The notes beneath the pieces are model-generated. The model was given only the letters and a program-made list of their open reading frames with translations, searched no databases and was not told the DNA's origin. Shown here piece after piece: positions 49,976-61,198 of a stretch of 64,000 bases of DNA. The stretch comes from Hevea brasiliensis. Lineage: Eukaryota; Streptophyta; Magnoliopsida; Malpighiales; Euphorbiaceae. The stretch covers positions 83,277,979 through 83,341,978 of the forward strand of contig NC_079501.1 of assembly GCF_030052815.1 (NCBI RefSeq), written 5' to 3'. The translations under genes were made by a program, and so were the position numbers. Positions within the stretch are counted from its first letter, which is position 1. Every line of letters starts with the position of its first letter.

Positions 49976-52900
49976 TGTCACACCCTACCCCTCTGTAAGG
50001 CATAACATGATCCCGTACTATACCTAATGAATTACCAACTCCGTCTCCTGATAACCCATTAAATACACTACAAGGGATTTTTTAAAAAAAACTTTTCTTA
50101 CTTCTTTTGCAGTGGTGAGCACTACTTACAGGTGTTAAAGACTTTGGTGAACTAAAGTGAAACAACTAACTCATTTGATTTATTTGGAATTTCTGTAAAA
50201 ATTTTGGCAGAGTGCCATCTGTATTTTGGATAAAACAGTTCTTCAGAAAACCTATAAAAAGCACTTCAATATATTTTCAAATCTCAACTCCAACATATTT
50301 CTCAATACACATATTTCTCAACTCAAATCCACAGTGATTTTTCAAAGACTGAGATACAGAAATATAATACAAATTTTTACAAGCCAAGTAACTCATAATT
50401 ATTTTACAACTTCAAGGTACAATTTGAATTTACAACTGCTCAAAACCAAAGACAAAATATACATACAGTGAATATACATTACAGTACAAAATGCCAAATG
50501 TGGTATACTCACTATACTAAAAAATCTCTCGCTGGAGGTACTAGCGACCTAGTCTCACTTTGTCTGTCTGTCTACTGCGATAAAGAATAAAAAGCTATCG
50601 CTGAGACGATGTCTTAGTGGTGCACAACATTAACCAAATACAAATTTAAATCACAATTCATAAGTCATGTAAATAGTGGATACTTAAAATCATAGTTAAA
50701 TTCAAGACAATAATTATCATAAGGAATTTAACACAATATCACAATAAATCTCAGAAATCAAAACATAGTTAAACTCAGAAGACAGTGAATGTCAATAAGA
50801 ATTTAACTCCATTTCACAAATTATTAAAACTCATAATAATATAATTTAGTCAAATAATTTAAAAACACAGTGTTGCTAATTCACACACAACTTAGGCCAT
50901 GGCATAATTTTTCGATCAATGCTAGCATTTAAGGGTACTTACCAAAGCACCTGCAGGCGTTATGTATCGCCGTCCCTGCAAGCCCTTGGGTGGTACCTAT
51001 CAGAGCACTTGCGGCGCATGATCGCCATCCCTGCAAGCTCCTGAGTTCACTCGCGAGAGTTCCCAAGAATCGTAGGCGTTACGTATCGCCGTCCCTACTT
51101 TGCTCTGATAACACTAAAAAACATTTTATCTCTAAATTTCGAAAGTCATAATTTCATTCACAAGATGGTAACACAATTCATAATTAACTTCAACTTTCAC
51201 AAATCATACTAAATCAATTTTTTCACAGTTTCAAACCATTTACAATGCTTTCAAGCAATAAGTATCCATTCAAACACATTTCCATAATTAAAAATAATAA
51301 CATACAATTAATCATATGAAATATTATTCATAGTAAAATCAGTTAAAAACTAGTTGTGCACAAACCTCTGATGATTGTCTCCTGGTCTGGACTCGGTGTT
51401 TCCTTCCCTTTTCCTGAGTCTTTACCAACTGAGAAACACAATTTGAAGTGTTTCAGTACTAAATTAAACTGTCTCTATCGATAATGTTCGATAATTAATT
51501 CACTGAATACCTTTATTTGCTTTATCAACCCATATATCGACCCTCGATGCGTTTTAGGTAAATTAGGTCTTAACGTTATTAATATGTCATATTTGATAGT
51601 ATTTTAGGGTTGGTACGTTTTACCAAACTCATTTCTATGTATACTACGTTTTCTTGCATTTTGCTGGATTCCAGAATACTAGTTTGACCTAGCCGGACGA
51701 CCTAGTTCCCTCGGTTTTCGGGTTTCGGTCAAAACTACAAACTTGTAGATCTATTTCTTATTGCATGCGGGGCAAAATTTCGGGTCATTCCGAGTTAAGT
51801 AGACCAAGTTATGGTCATTATACTATTGCTGGTCAAATGGTATCAAATTAGGTCAATTTTAGGTCAATTTGGTCAACTCTGGTTCGGCCAGTTTTTGGAC
51901 CCGAACTTGTGCAAGCTTTTTGACTTGCTTATGGTCATTTCTGGGCCTTGGTGTCTTCATAAGACTTGTAGGTATGGGTCTTAACTATTCATGGTTAAAA
52001 TTTCAGGTCAATTGGACCTGTTTTGAGTGAGTTATGGCCTAAACACTCACTGCTGCCCAATTGGTCAATTTTCAGGTCTCAATTGCACCTAATCCGAATT
52101 GGTCATTTTTTTATGTCACCTTGCAAGCAGAATTTTGGTATGCTTTCTCAATGAAAGTTGGCACATTTTGTGCCTAGTTTGACCTCCAATTGGTCTCATA
52201 CCAATTGAGGTTACACATTTAAAGTTATTGACTAAATTGCATACTGCCTTTAATTACTTTGCTTATACATGTATCCATTACACATTTAATTGCTATATGT
52301 CCACTCCCCTTACAATTTCTGTTTTGGTACATTACCAAAAACCATATTCCACTTCACTTAAATGTCATTTTGGGCAGATTGCAATTATCCTCAATACACC
52401 AATTAAAACTCACATTTACAAGTTCTAAGTACAATCACATATACACCTAAACATTACAAATTTTTACATACACTTACACAATCAATCTATACACATATCC
52501 ATCAATTCTCAAGGTCAATATTCTGCCAATACCATCATGAACATACACATTTATCCAAGAATCTCAAGGCTGCCGAAAACTTCCTCCACACCAAGGTATC
52601 CTACAATTCATCAATTTCCATCCAAGTGCAAAAAATCACCATATACATATGGAATAATTTACTAGGATATTAGATCACCATAACCAACATAATTTCTCAT
52701 CAAATATATGTACAAATATTTCATCAAATACATAACTCTATGGCTGTCCAAAATGAACATCTCAATAACTCTTCAAACCTAAAAATTTCCTTCACAAAAC
52801 CAACACCCATAACATGTACACCAAGTTTAACAAAGCAATCTTCAAAAATGTAAACTTACCTTATGGTTGGAACTTGCCAAACCTTGATTAAACTTCTTAA

Positions 52901-53734
52901 ATTTGGTATCAAGCTCTTCCTTATGATGTGTAGACAAACTTTCATGAAGAAATCTAAGTGATTGAAGTTGAAATGGAGGGAGTTAGGTGAGCTTGAAGAA
53001 AACGGCCATGGAGGTTCTTCCTTCTCTCAATTTGGCATGGATGAATTCACTTGGAGAAGATGAAGTTTCAGCTTGCATTATTGACTTACACCTGCCCCAT
53101 TATGTTTTTATTTTATTCATTAGTGGCCCACTCACACAAATAATCATATTATAAGCTTAATTCTCATTTATTCCACATTAAACCCTTAATTCTTACTATT
53201 TACTTTAGGTACCACCAAATTAATTTTTCATTTTATTTTCTAAGTGTAATATTATTTATTTTTAATGGAAATTTAGGTCAAAAGACAATTCGGGATGTCA
53301 AATGACCATAATGCCCCTGTTCGGGTTGCATTCCCGATTTTTCGGTAACACGGGGTTTTGTCTGTTTTTCGATTTCTCACTTTTCTTTGTACTAATTATT
53401 TAATTTTTCTTTGATCTGTCTAATAAGATTTATTCTTCAATAAGGGTCTATTTAAGTCCTAAAAATGTTTTCAGGTTCCATGATCCGGAGCTAGTCAACG
53501 GTCCACGTAGTGACTTCCGTCTGATCACCCATCGCTAGGGTTCTCGACTCGCTTAACTTGGTTACTCTTCTTTGCTATTATTTTTCCTTTGTTTTTCTTA
53601 TATTTTCTTTTCTTGTATTTCATTATTTTATGTCTCCTCACTCATATCGAAGTGTAGTTCTAGGCATCCTAGCTGTCCGGACAACACTGGTCACCGGAGC
53701 AGTAGAACGCACTACCGAACTTAGGGGTGTTACA
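49976..53734 (-). repeat. Inner Tekay 3' LTR (left copy)
   Basis: Plus-strand ends TGTCACACCC and GGGTGTTACA. It contains the triple hairpin block (50953-51098) and a GTCAA/TTGAC array (about 51684-52070). 53475-53540 differs from the right copy more than the rest does. Small ORFs such as 50226-50471 and 52228-52428 are identical or near-identical in both LTRs for that reason only. Confidence 0.95.
50953..51098 (-). repeat. Three tandem hairpin units in the left Tekay LTR
   Basis: Units at 50953-50979, 51011-51034 and 51072-51098 share GGCG ... CGCC and outer arms. Units 1 and 3 have outer arms GCAGG/CCTGC and GTAGG/CCTAC, a compensatory change that keeps the stem. The same three units stand at 58425-58451, 58483-58509 and 58547-58573 in the other LTR. 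Confidence 0.7.
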
Positions 53735-53752
53735 ATTCTCCCCCCCTTAAAT
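53735..53752 (-). other. Tekay polypurine tract
   Basis: The minus strand reads TTTAAGGGGGGGAGAAT directly before the LTR start TGTAACACC. This is the plus-strand DNA primer site. The TRIM elements have a similar AAGGGGGTGGAT at the same place. Confidence 0.85.
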
Positions 53753-53780
53753 AAATTTCGTCTCGAAATTTTACCTGGCA

Positions 53781-54700
53781 TTAGTCTCTAAACAGCTGTG
53801 GGTGTTGTCTCCTCATATCCTCTTCACGTTCCCAAGTAGCTTCCTGGCCTGAATGATGGTTCCACAGCACTTTAACCAGGTGTATCTGTTTGTTCCTCAG
53901 CTGTTTCACCTCATAAGCTAGAATTTCTATGGGTTCTTCCTCATATGAGAGGTCTGGATTTACTTCAATCTCTTCAACTGGTAGTACATGAGATGGGTCA
54001 GATCTGTACCTCCTTAACATGGACACATGAAAGACATTGTGTATCCTTGCTAACTCTGGAGGTAATGCCAACCGATATGCCAGAGGACCCACTCTTTCCA
54101 GAACTTCATATGGTCCAATGAAACGAGGACTCAGTTTCCCCTTTCTGCCAAATCTCATAATCCTCTTCCAAGGAGAAACTTTGAGGAATACCTTATCACC
54201 CACTGCATACTCTATATCTCTTCTCTTCAGATCAACATAGGACTTCTGACGGTCTGATGCAGCCTTAAGTCTATCTCTGATCAATCTGATCTTTTCCTCT
54301 GTCTGCTGAACATTTTCTGGCCCAATCATCTTCCTTTCACCTACTTCATCCCAACATAAGGGAGTTCTGCACTTTCTGCCATACAATGCTTCATATGGAG
54401 GCATCCCAATGCTTGATTGGTAGCTGTTGTTATAAGCAAACTCAATCAAAGGCAAGTGTGTATCCCAACTACCTTCAAATTCAATCACACAAGCCCGTAG
54501 CATATCCTCCAATGTCTGAATAACCCTCTCGGGTGGCCATGCATCTGTGGGTGGAATCTTTGTCTTTGCTTAAGTTCAATCTAGTTCCTAGGGCTCTCTG
54601 AAGACTACCCCAGAATCTAGAAGTGAACCTAGGATCTCTGTCAGACACAATTGATACTGGCACTCCATGCAATTTTACAATCTCTAAACTGGCATGTTGT
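53781..54700 (-). pseudogene. Tekay integrase C-terminal half with chromodomain-like end
   Basis: 53781-54512 (243 codons open) begins in the integrase core ([40 protein letters not shown]), continues with GKLSPRFIGPYEVLERVG, and ends in VKVLWNHHSGQEATWEREED, the chromodomain-like module of Tekay/Del chromoviruses thought to direct insertion. Upstream, [14 protein letters not shown] (about 54610-54650) carries one catalytic aspartate. The zinc finger and first aspartate are deleted, because the frame passes straight from the RNase H tail to this block. A frame change lies near 54520. Confidence 0.88.
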
Positions 54701-55080
54701 GCTTTCAATTCATATACCATGGACAAAGGAGAAACTCTGAGACTTGCCATAGTCTTGCGACTTAAGGCGTCAGCCACCACATTTGCTTTCCCTGGCTGAT
54801 AGTCTATTAAGCAATCATAATCTTTAATGAGTTCTAACCATCTCCTTTGCCTCAAATTCAATTCCTTCTGGGTGCCTAAATACTTCAAGCTCTTGTGATC
54901 TGTGTAAATGTAACATTTCTCCCCATACAAATAGTGTCTCCAGATCTTCAGAGCAAAAACAATAGCTGCTAACTCCAGATCATGTGTTGGGTAATTCCTC
55001 TCATGCGGTTTTTTGGCGTGATCGTAAGCAATTACATTCGATCTTGCATCGATACAGCCTAACCCATTGTGAGAAGCATC
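54701..55080 (-). pseudogene. Tekay RNase H
   Basis: Minus-strand frame: [23 protein letters not shown] text (about 54930-54990), [20 protein letters not shown], and [14 protein letters not shown]. The upstream part near 55080 ([10 protein letters not shown]) is in another frame. It is followed directly by the truncated integrase. Confidence 0.82.
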
Positions 55081-56094
55081 ACTATAAGCGTGTATTCTTT
55101 ACGGAGTAGGTAAAGTGAGGACTGAGCTTGATTAAACACCTCTTCAACTCATCAAAACTCACGACATTTATCACCCATGAAATTTTACATCTTTCCAAGC
55201 GGTTTGGTGGAGAAGATAACATAGAAAACCCTTTCACAAACCGACGGTAATATCCAGCTAAACCCAGAAAACTGCGAACTTCTGTGATGTTCCTGGGCGG
55301 CTTCCAATTAAGGATAGCTTCTATCTTGCTGGAATCTACCTTGATCCCTTCAGCTGAAACAACATGTCCCAAAAAGGAGATTTCTTTCAGCCAAAATTTA
55401 CACTTCGATAATTTGGCGTATAGCTATTTCTCCCTTAAGGTCTGCAGTACAATCCGCAGATGTCTGTCATGCTCCTCTGCATTCCTTGAGTATATCAAAA
55501 TGTCATCAATAAACACCACCACAAATTGATCAAGATATGGTCTGAAGATAGTGTTCATCAGATCCATAAAAGCAGCTGGAGCATTTGTCAACCCGAATGG
55601 CATTACTAGAAACTCATAGTGGCCCTACCGAGTTCTGAAAGCGCTTTTGGAATACTCGCTCTTGCACCTTCAATCGATAGTAACGGATCGCAAATCAATT
55701 TTGGAGAATACAATGCACCCTTCAATTGATCAAACAGATCATTAATGCGAGGAAATGGATATCTCATTCTTTATTGTCACCTTATTCAACCGCTTTAGTC
55801 AATGCATAAGCGGAGAGTACCATCCTTCTTCTTAACAAATAACACTGGTGCTCCCCAAGGTGACACACTAGGGCGGATGAAGCCCTTTTCAAGTAATTCT
55901 TGCAATTGTATCTTCAACTCCTTCCACTCTGCTGGTGCCATTCTGTATGGCGTTATGGAGATTGGATCCACACCAGGCATAACATTAATTTCAAACTGCA
56001 CTTCTCTTTCCGGAGGTAATCCTGGCAATTCATCAGAAAACACATCTGGAAAGTCATGTACTGTAAGGATGTCCTTCAATGCTGGACTCCCCAC
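55081..56094 (-). pseudogene. Tekay reverse transcriptase
   Basis: 55795-56094 gives the entry into RT ([48 protein letters not shown]). Several frame changes lie at 55620-55795. 55500-55535 encodes [10 protein letters not shown] with the catalytic aspartates, then a TAG at a glutamine position (about 55424). 55082-55372 gives [12 protein letters not shown] and [13 protein letters not shown]. The catalytic centre is present but the frame is broken. Confidence 0.85.
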
Positions 56095-56212
56095 TTAGGT
56101 GTCTACCACATGTGCCAAGTATGCTTCACACCCCTTTCTGATCATTTTTCTGGCTAGTGCAGCAGAAATGATGTTTGATGGCAATAGCTGCCTCTCCCCT
56201 TGTATTACCACA

Positions 56213-56767
56213 TCAGCATCTTGAGGAGACCAAAAGTGATCTTGACCTCTGATCAATCATGGCATGATGCCTAGCTAACCAATCCATGCCCAAGATGATA
56301 TCATAATCTCTGAAGGGCATTTCAATGAAATCAGACAGGAAAGTGTGTCCTTGGATCACCAAAGGACAATCTCTATACATTATACTAACCCTGACCTCCT
56401 GTCCTAACGGACTTGTTACTAGCACCTCAAAGTCCATTTTTGTACATGGAACAACAATGCAATCAATGATGCTAGCACTCACATAAGAATGGGTAGAGCC
56501 CGGATCAAATAACACAAGCACATTTTGGTTAAAAGTTGAGAAGGTACCAGCCACAACATCAGATGTCTCGGCCTCTTCCCTCTGTCTCATTGCATAGACT
56601 CTGACTGGAGCGCTGTCTTGTTCTGAATGTTTTACTGTGCCTTGGCTGCCTGCTGGGTTACCTCTACCCCTGCCTCTACCTCTGCTGGGTGGTTGTGAAC
56701 TTCTGGTGACAAGGCTCGAATCGACCTTCTGCGCAGTAGTAGGAGGTGGTCCAACTCTGCGACTCAT
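56213..56767 (-). pseudogene. Tekay protease
   Basis: 184-codon open frame: an Arg/Gly-rich linker (SRGRGRGRGNPAG), then VLVLFDPGSTHSYVS, where the usual D-S/T-G active site reads DPGST, then FIEMPFRDYDIILGMDWLARH. A stop follows at about 56213, before the RT frame. The domain looks otherwise complete. Confidence 0.85.
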
Positions 56768-57299
56768 TGGGTGCGATCCTTGGCAAAGTGTCCTGTGCCT
56801 CCACAGTTATAACAGGCTCCAATAGCCTTGTAGCATATCCCACCATGATATTTTCCACAAGTTTCACATTGGCGGGGAGGGTAGGAACTTCTAATTGTTA
56901 TACGACTGGACCTTGGTGGTCTCCGCCTTGATGATCCACCTCTGTTATATCCCTGAGCTCGGGGCTCCTCAAATTCTTTTCTCTTCCTTAAATTACTGCT
57001 TGAGCTCTGACCCATAGGTTTCTCCCTCTTCTCTATTTCATGTTGCCCTTGTGGGGTTGGAGTGCAGATACTTGGGCTTGGGCTGACAGATTATCAGCCA
57101 TTTGTTGAAAGAAAGTGGCCATTTGCTGGGCCATTTGTGCAGTAATTTGTACCGGCAAAACTGGTACAGTCGAGCCTTCGACACTTTGTGGAGCTGGGGT
57201 CTCGACTTGTACCTCAGCCTCTATCGATTGATCGACTGAACGATCACCCTCTTCCATAGTCCATGCGAGGATCTTAGATCTCCTGAACAAATAACACAA
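56764..57299 (-). pseudogene. Tekay gag, N-terminus and zinc knuckle, capsid deleted
   Basis: 57033-57299 holds a Gag N-terminus ending in a glutamine-rich stretch (AQMAQQMATFFQQMADNLSA). 56764-57015 begins in an Arg-rich linker and ends in the knuckle CYNCGGTGHFAKD. The capsid-type gag domain of roughly 200 residues expected between them is absent, so the element cannot make a normal particle. Confidence 0.8.
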
Positions 57300-57426
57300 G
57301 GAGATTTACTCTCGTTAGTGCATATTTCTAATGTAATGTACTGTATGTATCAAACAATGATGTTGAGCAGTTGTACTATGAAGAAAGAATATTCAAATAA
57401 CATGTGAAAACAAAATTTAAAAACTA

Positions 57427-57438
57427 GCTCTGATACCA
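57427..57438 (-). other. Tekay primer-binding site
   Basis: TGGTATCAGAGC on the minus strand, eight bases inside the 5' LTR, complementary to the 3' end of initiator-Met tRNA. The TRIM elements use the same 12 bases. Confidence 0.92.
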
Positions 57439-57446
57439 CTAAAACA

Positions 57447-60400
57447 TGTCACACCCTACCCCTCTGTAAGGCATAACATGATCCCGTAGTATACCTAATG
57501 AATTACCAACTCCGTCTCCTAATAACCCATTAAATACACTACAAGGGATTTAAAAAAAAAAACTTTTGTTACTTCTTTTGCAGTGGTGAGCACTATTTAC
57601 AGGTGTTAAAGACTTTGGCGAACTGAAGTGAAACAACTAACTCATTTGATTTATTTGGAATTTCTGTAAAACTTTTGGCAGAGTGCCATCTGTATTTTGG
57701 ATAAAACAGTTCTTCAGAAAACCTGTAAAAAGCACTTCAATATATTTTCAAATCTCAACTCCAACATATTTCTCAATACACATATTTCTCAACTCAAATC
57801 CACAGTGATTTTTCAAAGACTGAGATACAGAAATATAATACAAATTTTTACAAGCCAAGTAACTCATAATTATTTTACAACTTCAAGGTACAATTTGAAT
57901 TTACAACTGCTCAAAACCAAAGACAAAATATACATACAGTGAATAGACATTACAGTACAAAATGCCAAATGTGGTATACTCACTATACCCAAAAATCTCT
58001 CGCTGGAGGTACCAAAATTAGTCCACACGCTCTGTCTGCATGTCCACTGCGACAAAGAATAAAAGCTATCATTTGAGATGATGTCTCAGTGGTGCACAAC
58101 ATTAACCAAATACAAATTTAAATCACAATTCATAAGTCATATAAATAGTGGATACTTAAAATCATAGTTAAATTCAAGACAATAATTATCATAAGGAATT
58201 TAACACAATATCACAATAAATCTCAGAAATCAAAACATAGTTAAACTCAGAAGACAGTGAATGTCAATAAGAATTTAACTCCATTTCACAAATTATTAAA
58301 GCTCATAATAATACAATTTAGTCAAATAATTTAAAAACACAGTGTTGCTAATTCACACAAAACTTAGGCCATGACATAATTTTCCGATCAATGCTAGCAT
58401 TTAAAGGTACTTACCAAAGCACCTGCAGGCGTTACGTATCGCCGTCCCTGCAAGCCCTTGGGTGGTACCTATCAGAGCACTTGCAGGCGTTACGTATTGC
58501 CATCCCTGCAAGCTCCTGAGTTCACTCGTGAGAGTTCCCAAGAATCGTAGGCGTTACGTATCGCCGTCCCTACTTTGCTCTGATAACACTAAAAAGCATT
58601 TTATCTCTAAATTTCCAAAGTCATAATTTCATTCACAAGATGGCAACACAATTCATAATTAACTTCAACTTTCACAAATCATACTAAATCAATTTTTCCA
58701 CAGTTTCAAACCATTTACAATGCTTTCAAGCAATAAGTATTCATTCAAACACATTTCCATAATTAAAAATAATAACATACAATTAATCATATGAAATATT
58801 ATTCAGAGTAAAATCAGTTAAAAACTAGTTGTGCACAAACCTCTGATGATTGTCTCCTAGTCTGGACTCGGTGTTTCCTTCCCTTTTCCTGAGTCTTTAC
58901 CAACTGAGAAACATAATTTGAAGTGTTTCAGTACTAAATTAAACTATCTCTATCGATAATGTTCAATAATTAATTCACTGAATACCTTTATTTGCTTTAT
59001 CAACCCATATATCGACCCTTGATGCGTTTTAGGTAAATTAGGTCTTAACGTTATTAATATGTCATATTTGATAGTATTTTAGGGTTGGTACGTTTTACCA
59101 AACTCATTTCTATGTATACTGCGTTTTCTTGCATTTTGCTGGATTCCGGAATACTAGTTTGACCTAGCCGGACGACCTAGTTCCCTCGGTTTTCTTATTG
59201 CATGTAGATCTATTTCTTATTGCATGCGGGGCAAAATTTCGGGTCATTCCGAGTTAAGTAGACCAAGTTATGGTCATTATACTATTGCTGGTCAAATGGT
59301 ATCAAATTAGGTCAATTTTAGGTCAATTTGGTCAACTCTGGTTCGGCCAGTTTTTGGACCCGAACTTGTGCAAGCTTTTTGACTTGCTTATGGTCATTTC
59401 TGGGCTTTGGTGTCTTCATAAGACTTGTAGGTATGGGTCTTAACTATTCATGGTTAAAATTTCAGGTCAATTGGACCTGTTTTGAGTGAGTTATGGCCTA
59501 AACACTCACTGCTGCCCAATTGGTCAATTTTCAGGTCTCAATTGCACCTAATCCGAATTGGTCATTTTCTTATGTCACCTTGCAAGCAGAATTTTGGTAT
59601 GCTTTCTCAATGAAAGTTGGCACATTTTGTGCCTAATTTCACCTCCAATTGGTCTCATACCAATTGAGGTTACACATTTAAAGTTATTGACTAAATTGCA
59701 TACTGCCTTTAATTACTTTGCTTATACATGTATCCATTACACATTTAATTGCTATATGTCCACTCCCCTTACAATTTCTGTTTTGGTACATTACCAAAAA
59801 CCATATTCCACTTCACTTAAATGTCATTTTGGGCAGATTGCAATTATCCTCAATACACCAATTAAAACTCACATTTACAAGTTCTAAGTACAATCACATA
59901 TACACCTAAACATTACAAATTTTTACATACACTTACACAATCAATCTATACACATATCCATCAATTCTCAAGGTCAATATTCTGCCAATACCATCATGAA
60001 CATACACATTTATCCAAGAATCTCAAGGCTGCCGAAAACTTCCTCCACACCAAGGTATCCTACAATTCATCAATTTCCATCCAAGTGCAAAAAATCACCA
60101 TATACATATGGAATAATTTACTAGGATATTAGATCACCATAACCAACATAATTTCTCATCAAATATATGTACAAATATTTCATCAAATACATAACTCTAT
60201 GGCTGTCCAAAATGAACATCTCAATAACTCTTCAAACCTAAAAATTTCCTTCACAAAACCAACACCCATAACATGTACACCAAGTTTAACAAAGCAATCT
60301 TCAAAAATGTAAACTTACCTTATGGTTGGAACTTGCTAAACCTTGATTAAACTTCTTAAATTTGGTATCAAGCTCTTCCTTATGATGTGTAGACAAACTT

Positions 60401-61198
60401 TCATGAAGAAATCTAAGTGATTGAAGTTGAAATGGAGGGAGTTAGGTGAGCTTGAAGAAAACGGCCATGGAGGTTCTTCCTTCTCTCAATTCGGCATGGA
60501 TGAATTCACTTGGAGAAGATGAAGTTTCAGCTTGCATTATTGACTTACACCTGCCCCATTATGTTTTTATTTTATTCATTAGTGGCCCACTCACACAAAT
60601 AATCATATTATAAGCTTAATTCTCATTTATTCCACATTAAACCCTTAATTCTTACTATTTACTTTAGGTACCACCAAATTAATTTTTCATTTTATTTTCT
60701 AAGTGTAATATTATTTATTTTAATGGAAATTTAGGTCAAAAGACAATTCGGGATGTCAAATGACCATAATGCCCCTTTTCGGGTTGCATTCCCGATTTTT
60801 CGGTAACACCGGGTTTTGTCTGTTTTTCGATTTCTCACTTTTATTTGTACTAATTATTTAATTTTTCTTTGATCTTTCTAATAAGATTTATTCTTCAATA
60901 AGGGTCTATTTAAGTCCTAAAAATGTTTTCCAGGGTTCCCCGCAGTCCAGGGCTAGTCAACGGTCCACGCCGTGACTTCCCGGTGCGGTCACCCATCGCT
61001 AGGGTTCTCGGCTCGCTTAACTTGGTTACTCTTCTTTGCTATTATTTTTCCTTTGTTTTTCTTATATTTTCTTTTCTTGTATTTCATTATTTTATGTCTC
61101 CTCACTCATATCGAAGTGTAGTTCTAGGCATCCTAGTTGTCCGGACAACACTGGTCACCGGAGCAGTAAAACGCACTACCGAACTTAGGGGTGTTACA
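57447..61198 (-). repeat. Inner Tekay 5' LTR (right copy)
   Basis: Plus-strand ends TGTCACACCC and GGGTGTTACA. It matches the left LTR along its length with few differences, apart from a local replacement near 59190-59215. The hairpin block is at 58425-58573. The element promoter should lie in this copy, but no TATA box is assigned. Confidence 0.95.

Larger units (their letters stand above)
49976..61198 (-). mobile_element. Inner Tekay (chromovirus) retrotransposon, 11.2 kb, internally deleted
   Basis: LTRs of 3759 bp (49976-53734) and 3752 bp (57447-61198) flank a 3.7-kb minus-strand interior. Target duplications CTAAG are at 49971-49975 and 61199-61203. The initiator-Met primer site and polypurine tract are in place. 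Coding order is gag, zinc knuckle, protease, RT, RNase H, integrase, with a chromodomain-like end. Large parts of gag and the integrase N-terminal half are missing. The LTRs are very similar, so this is the youngest large insertion here. Confidence 0.95.

Noticed and set aside
50226..50471. 81-residue ORF repeated almost exactly at 57697-57942
   Set aside because: Inside the two Tekay LTRs; conserved only through LTR identity, with no protein features.
57427..57438. Initiator-Met tRNA sequence as a tRNA gene
   Set aside because: Only 12 bases complementary to the tRNA 3' end; it is a primer-binding site. No cloverleaf around it.
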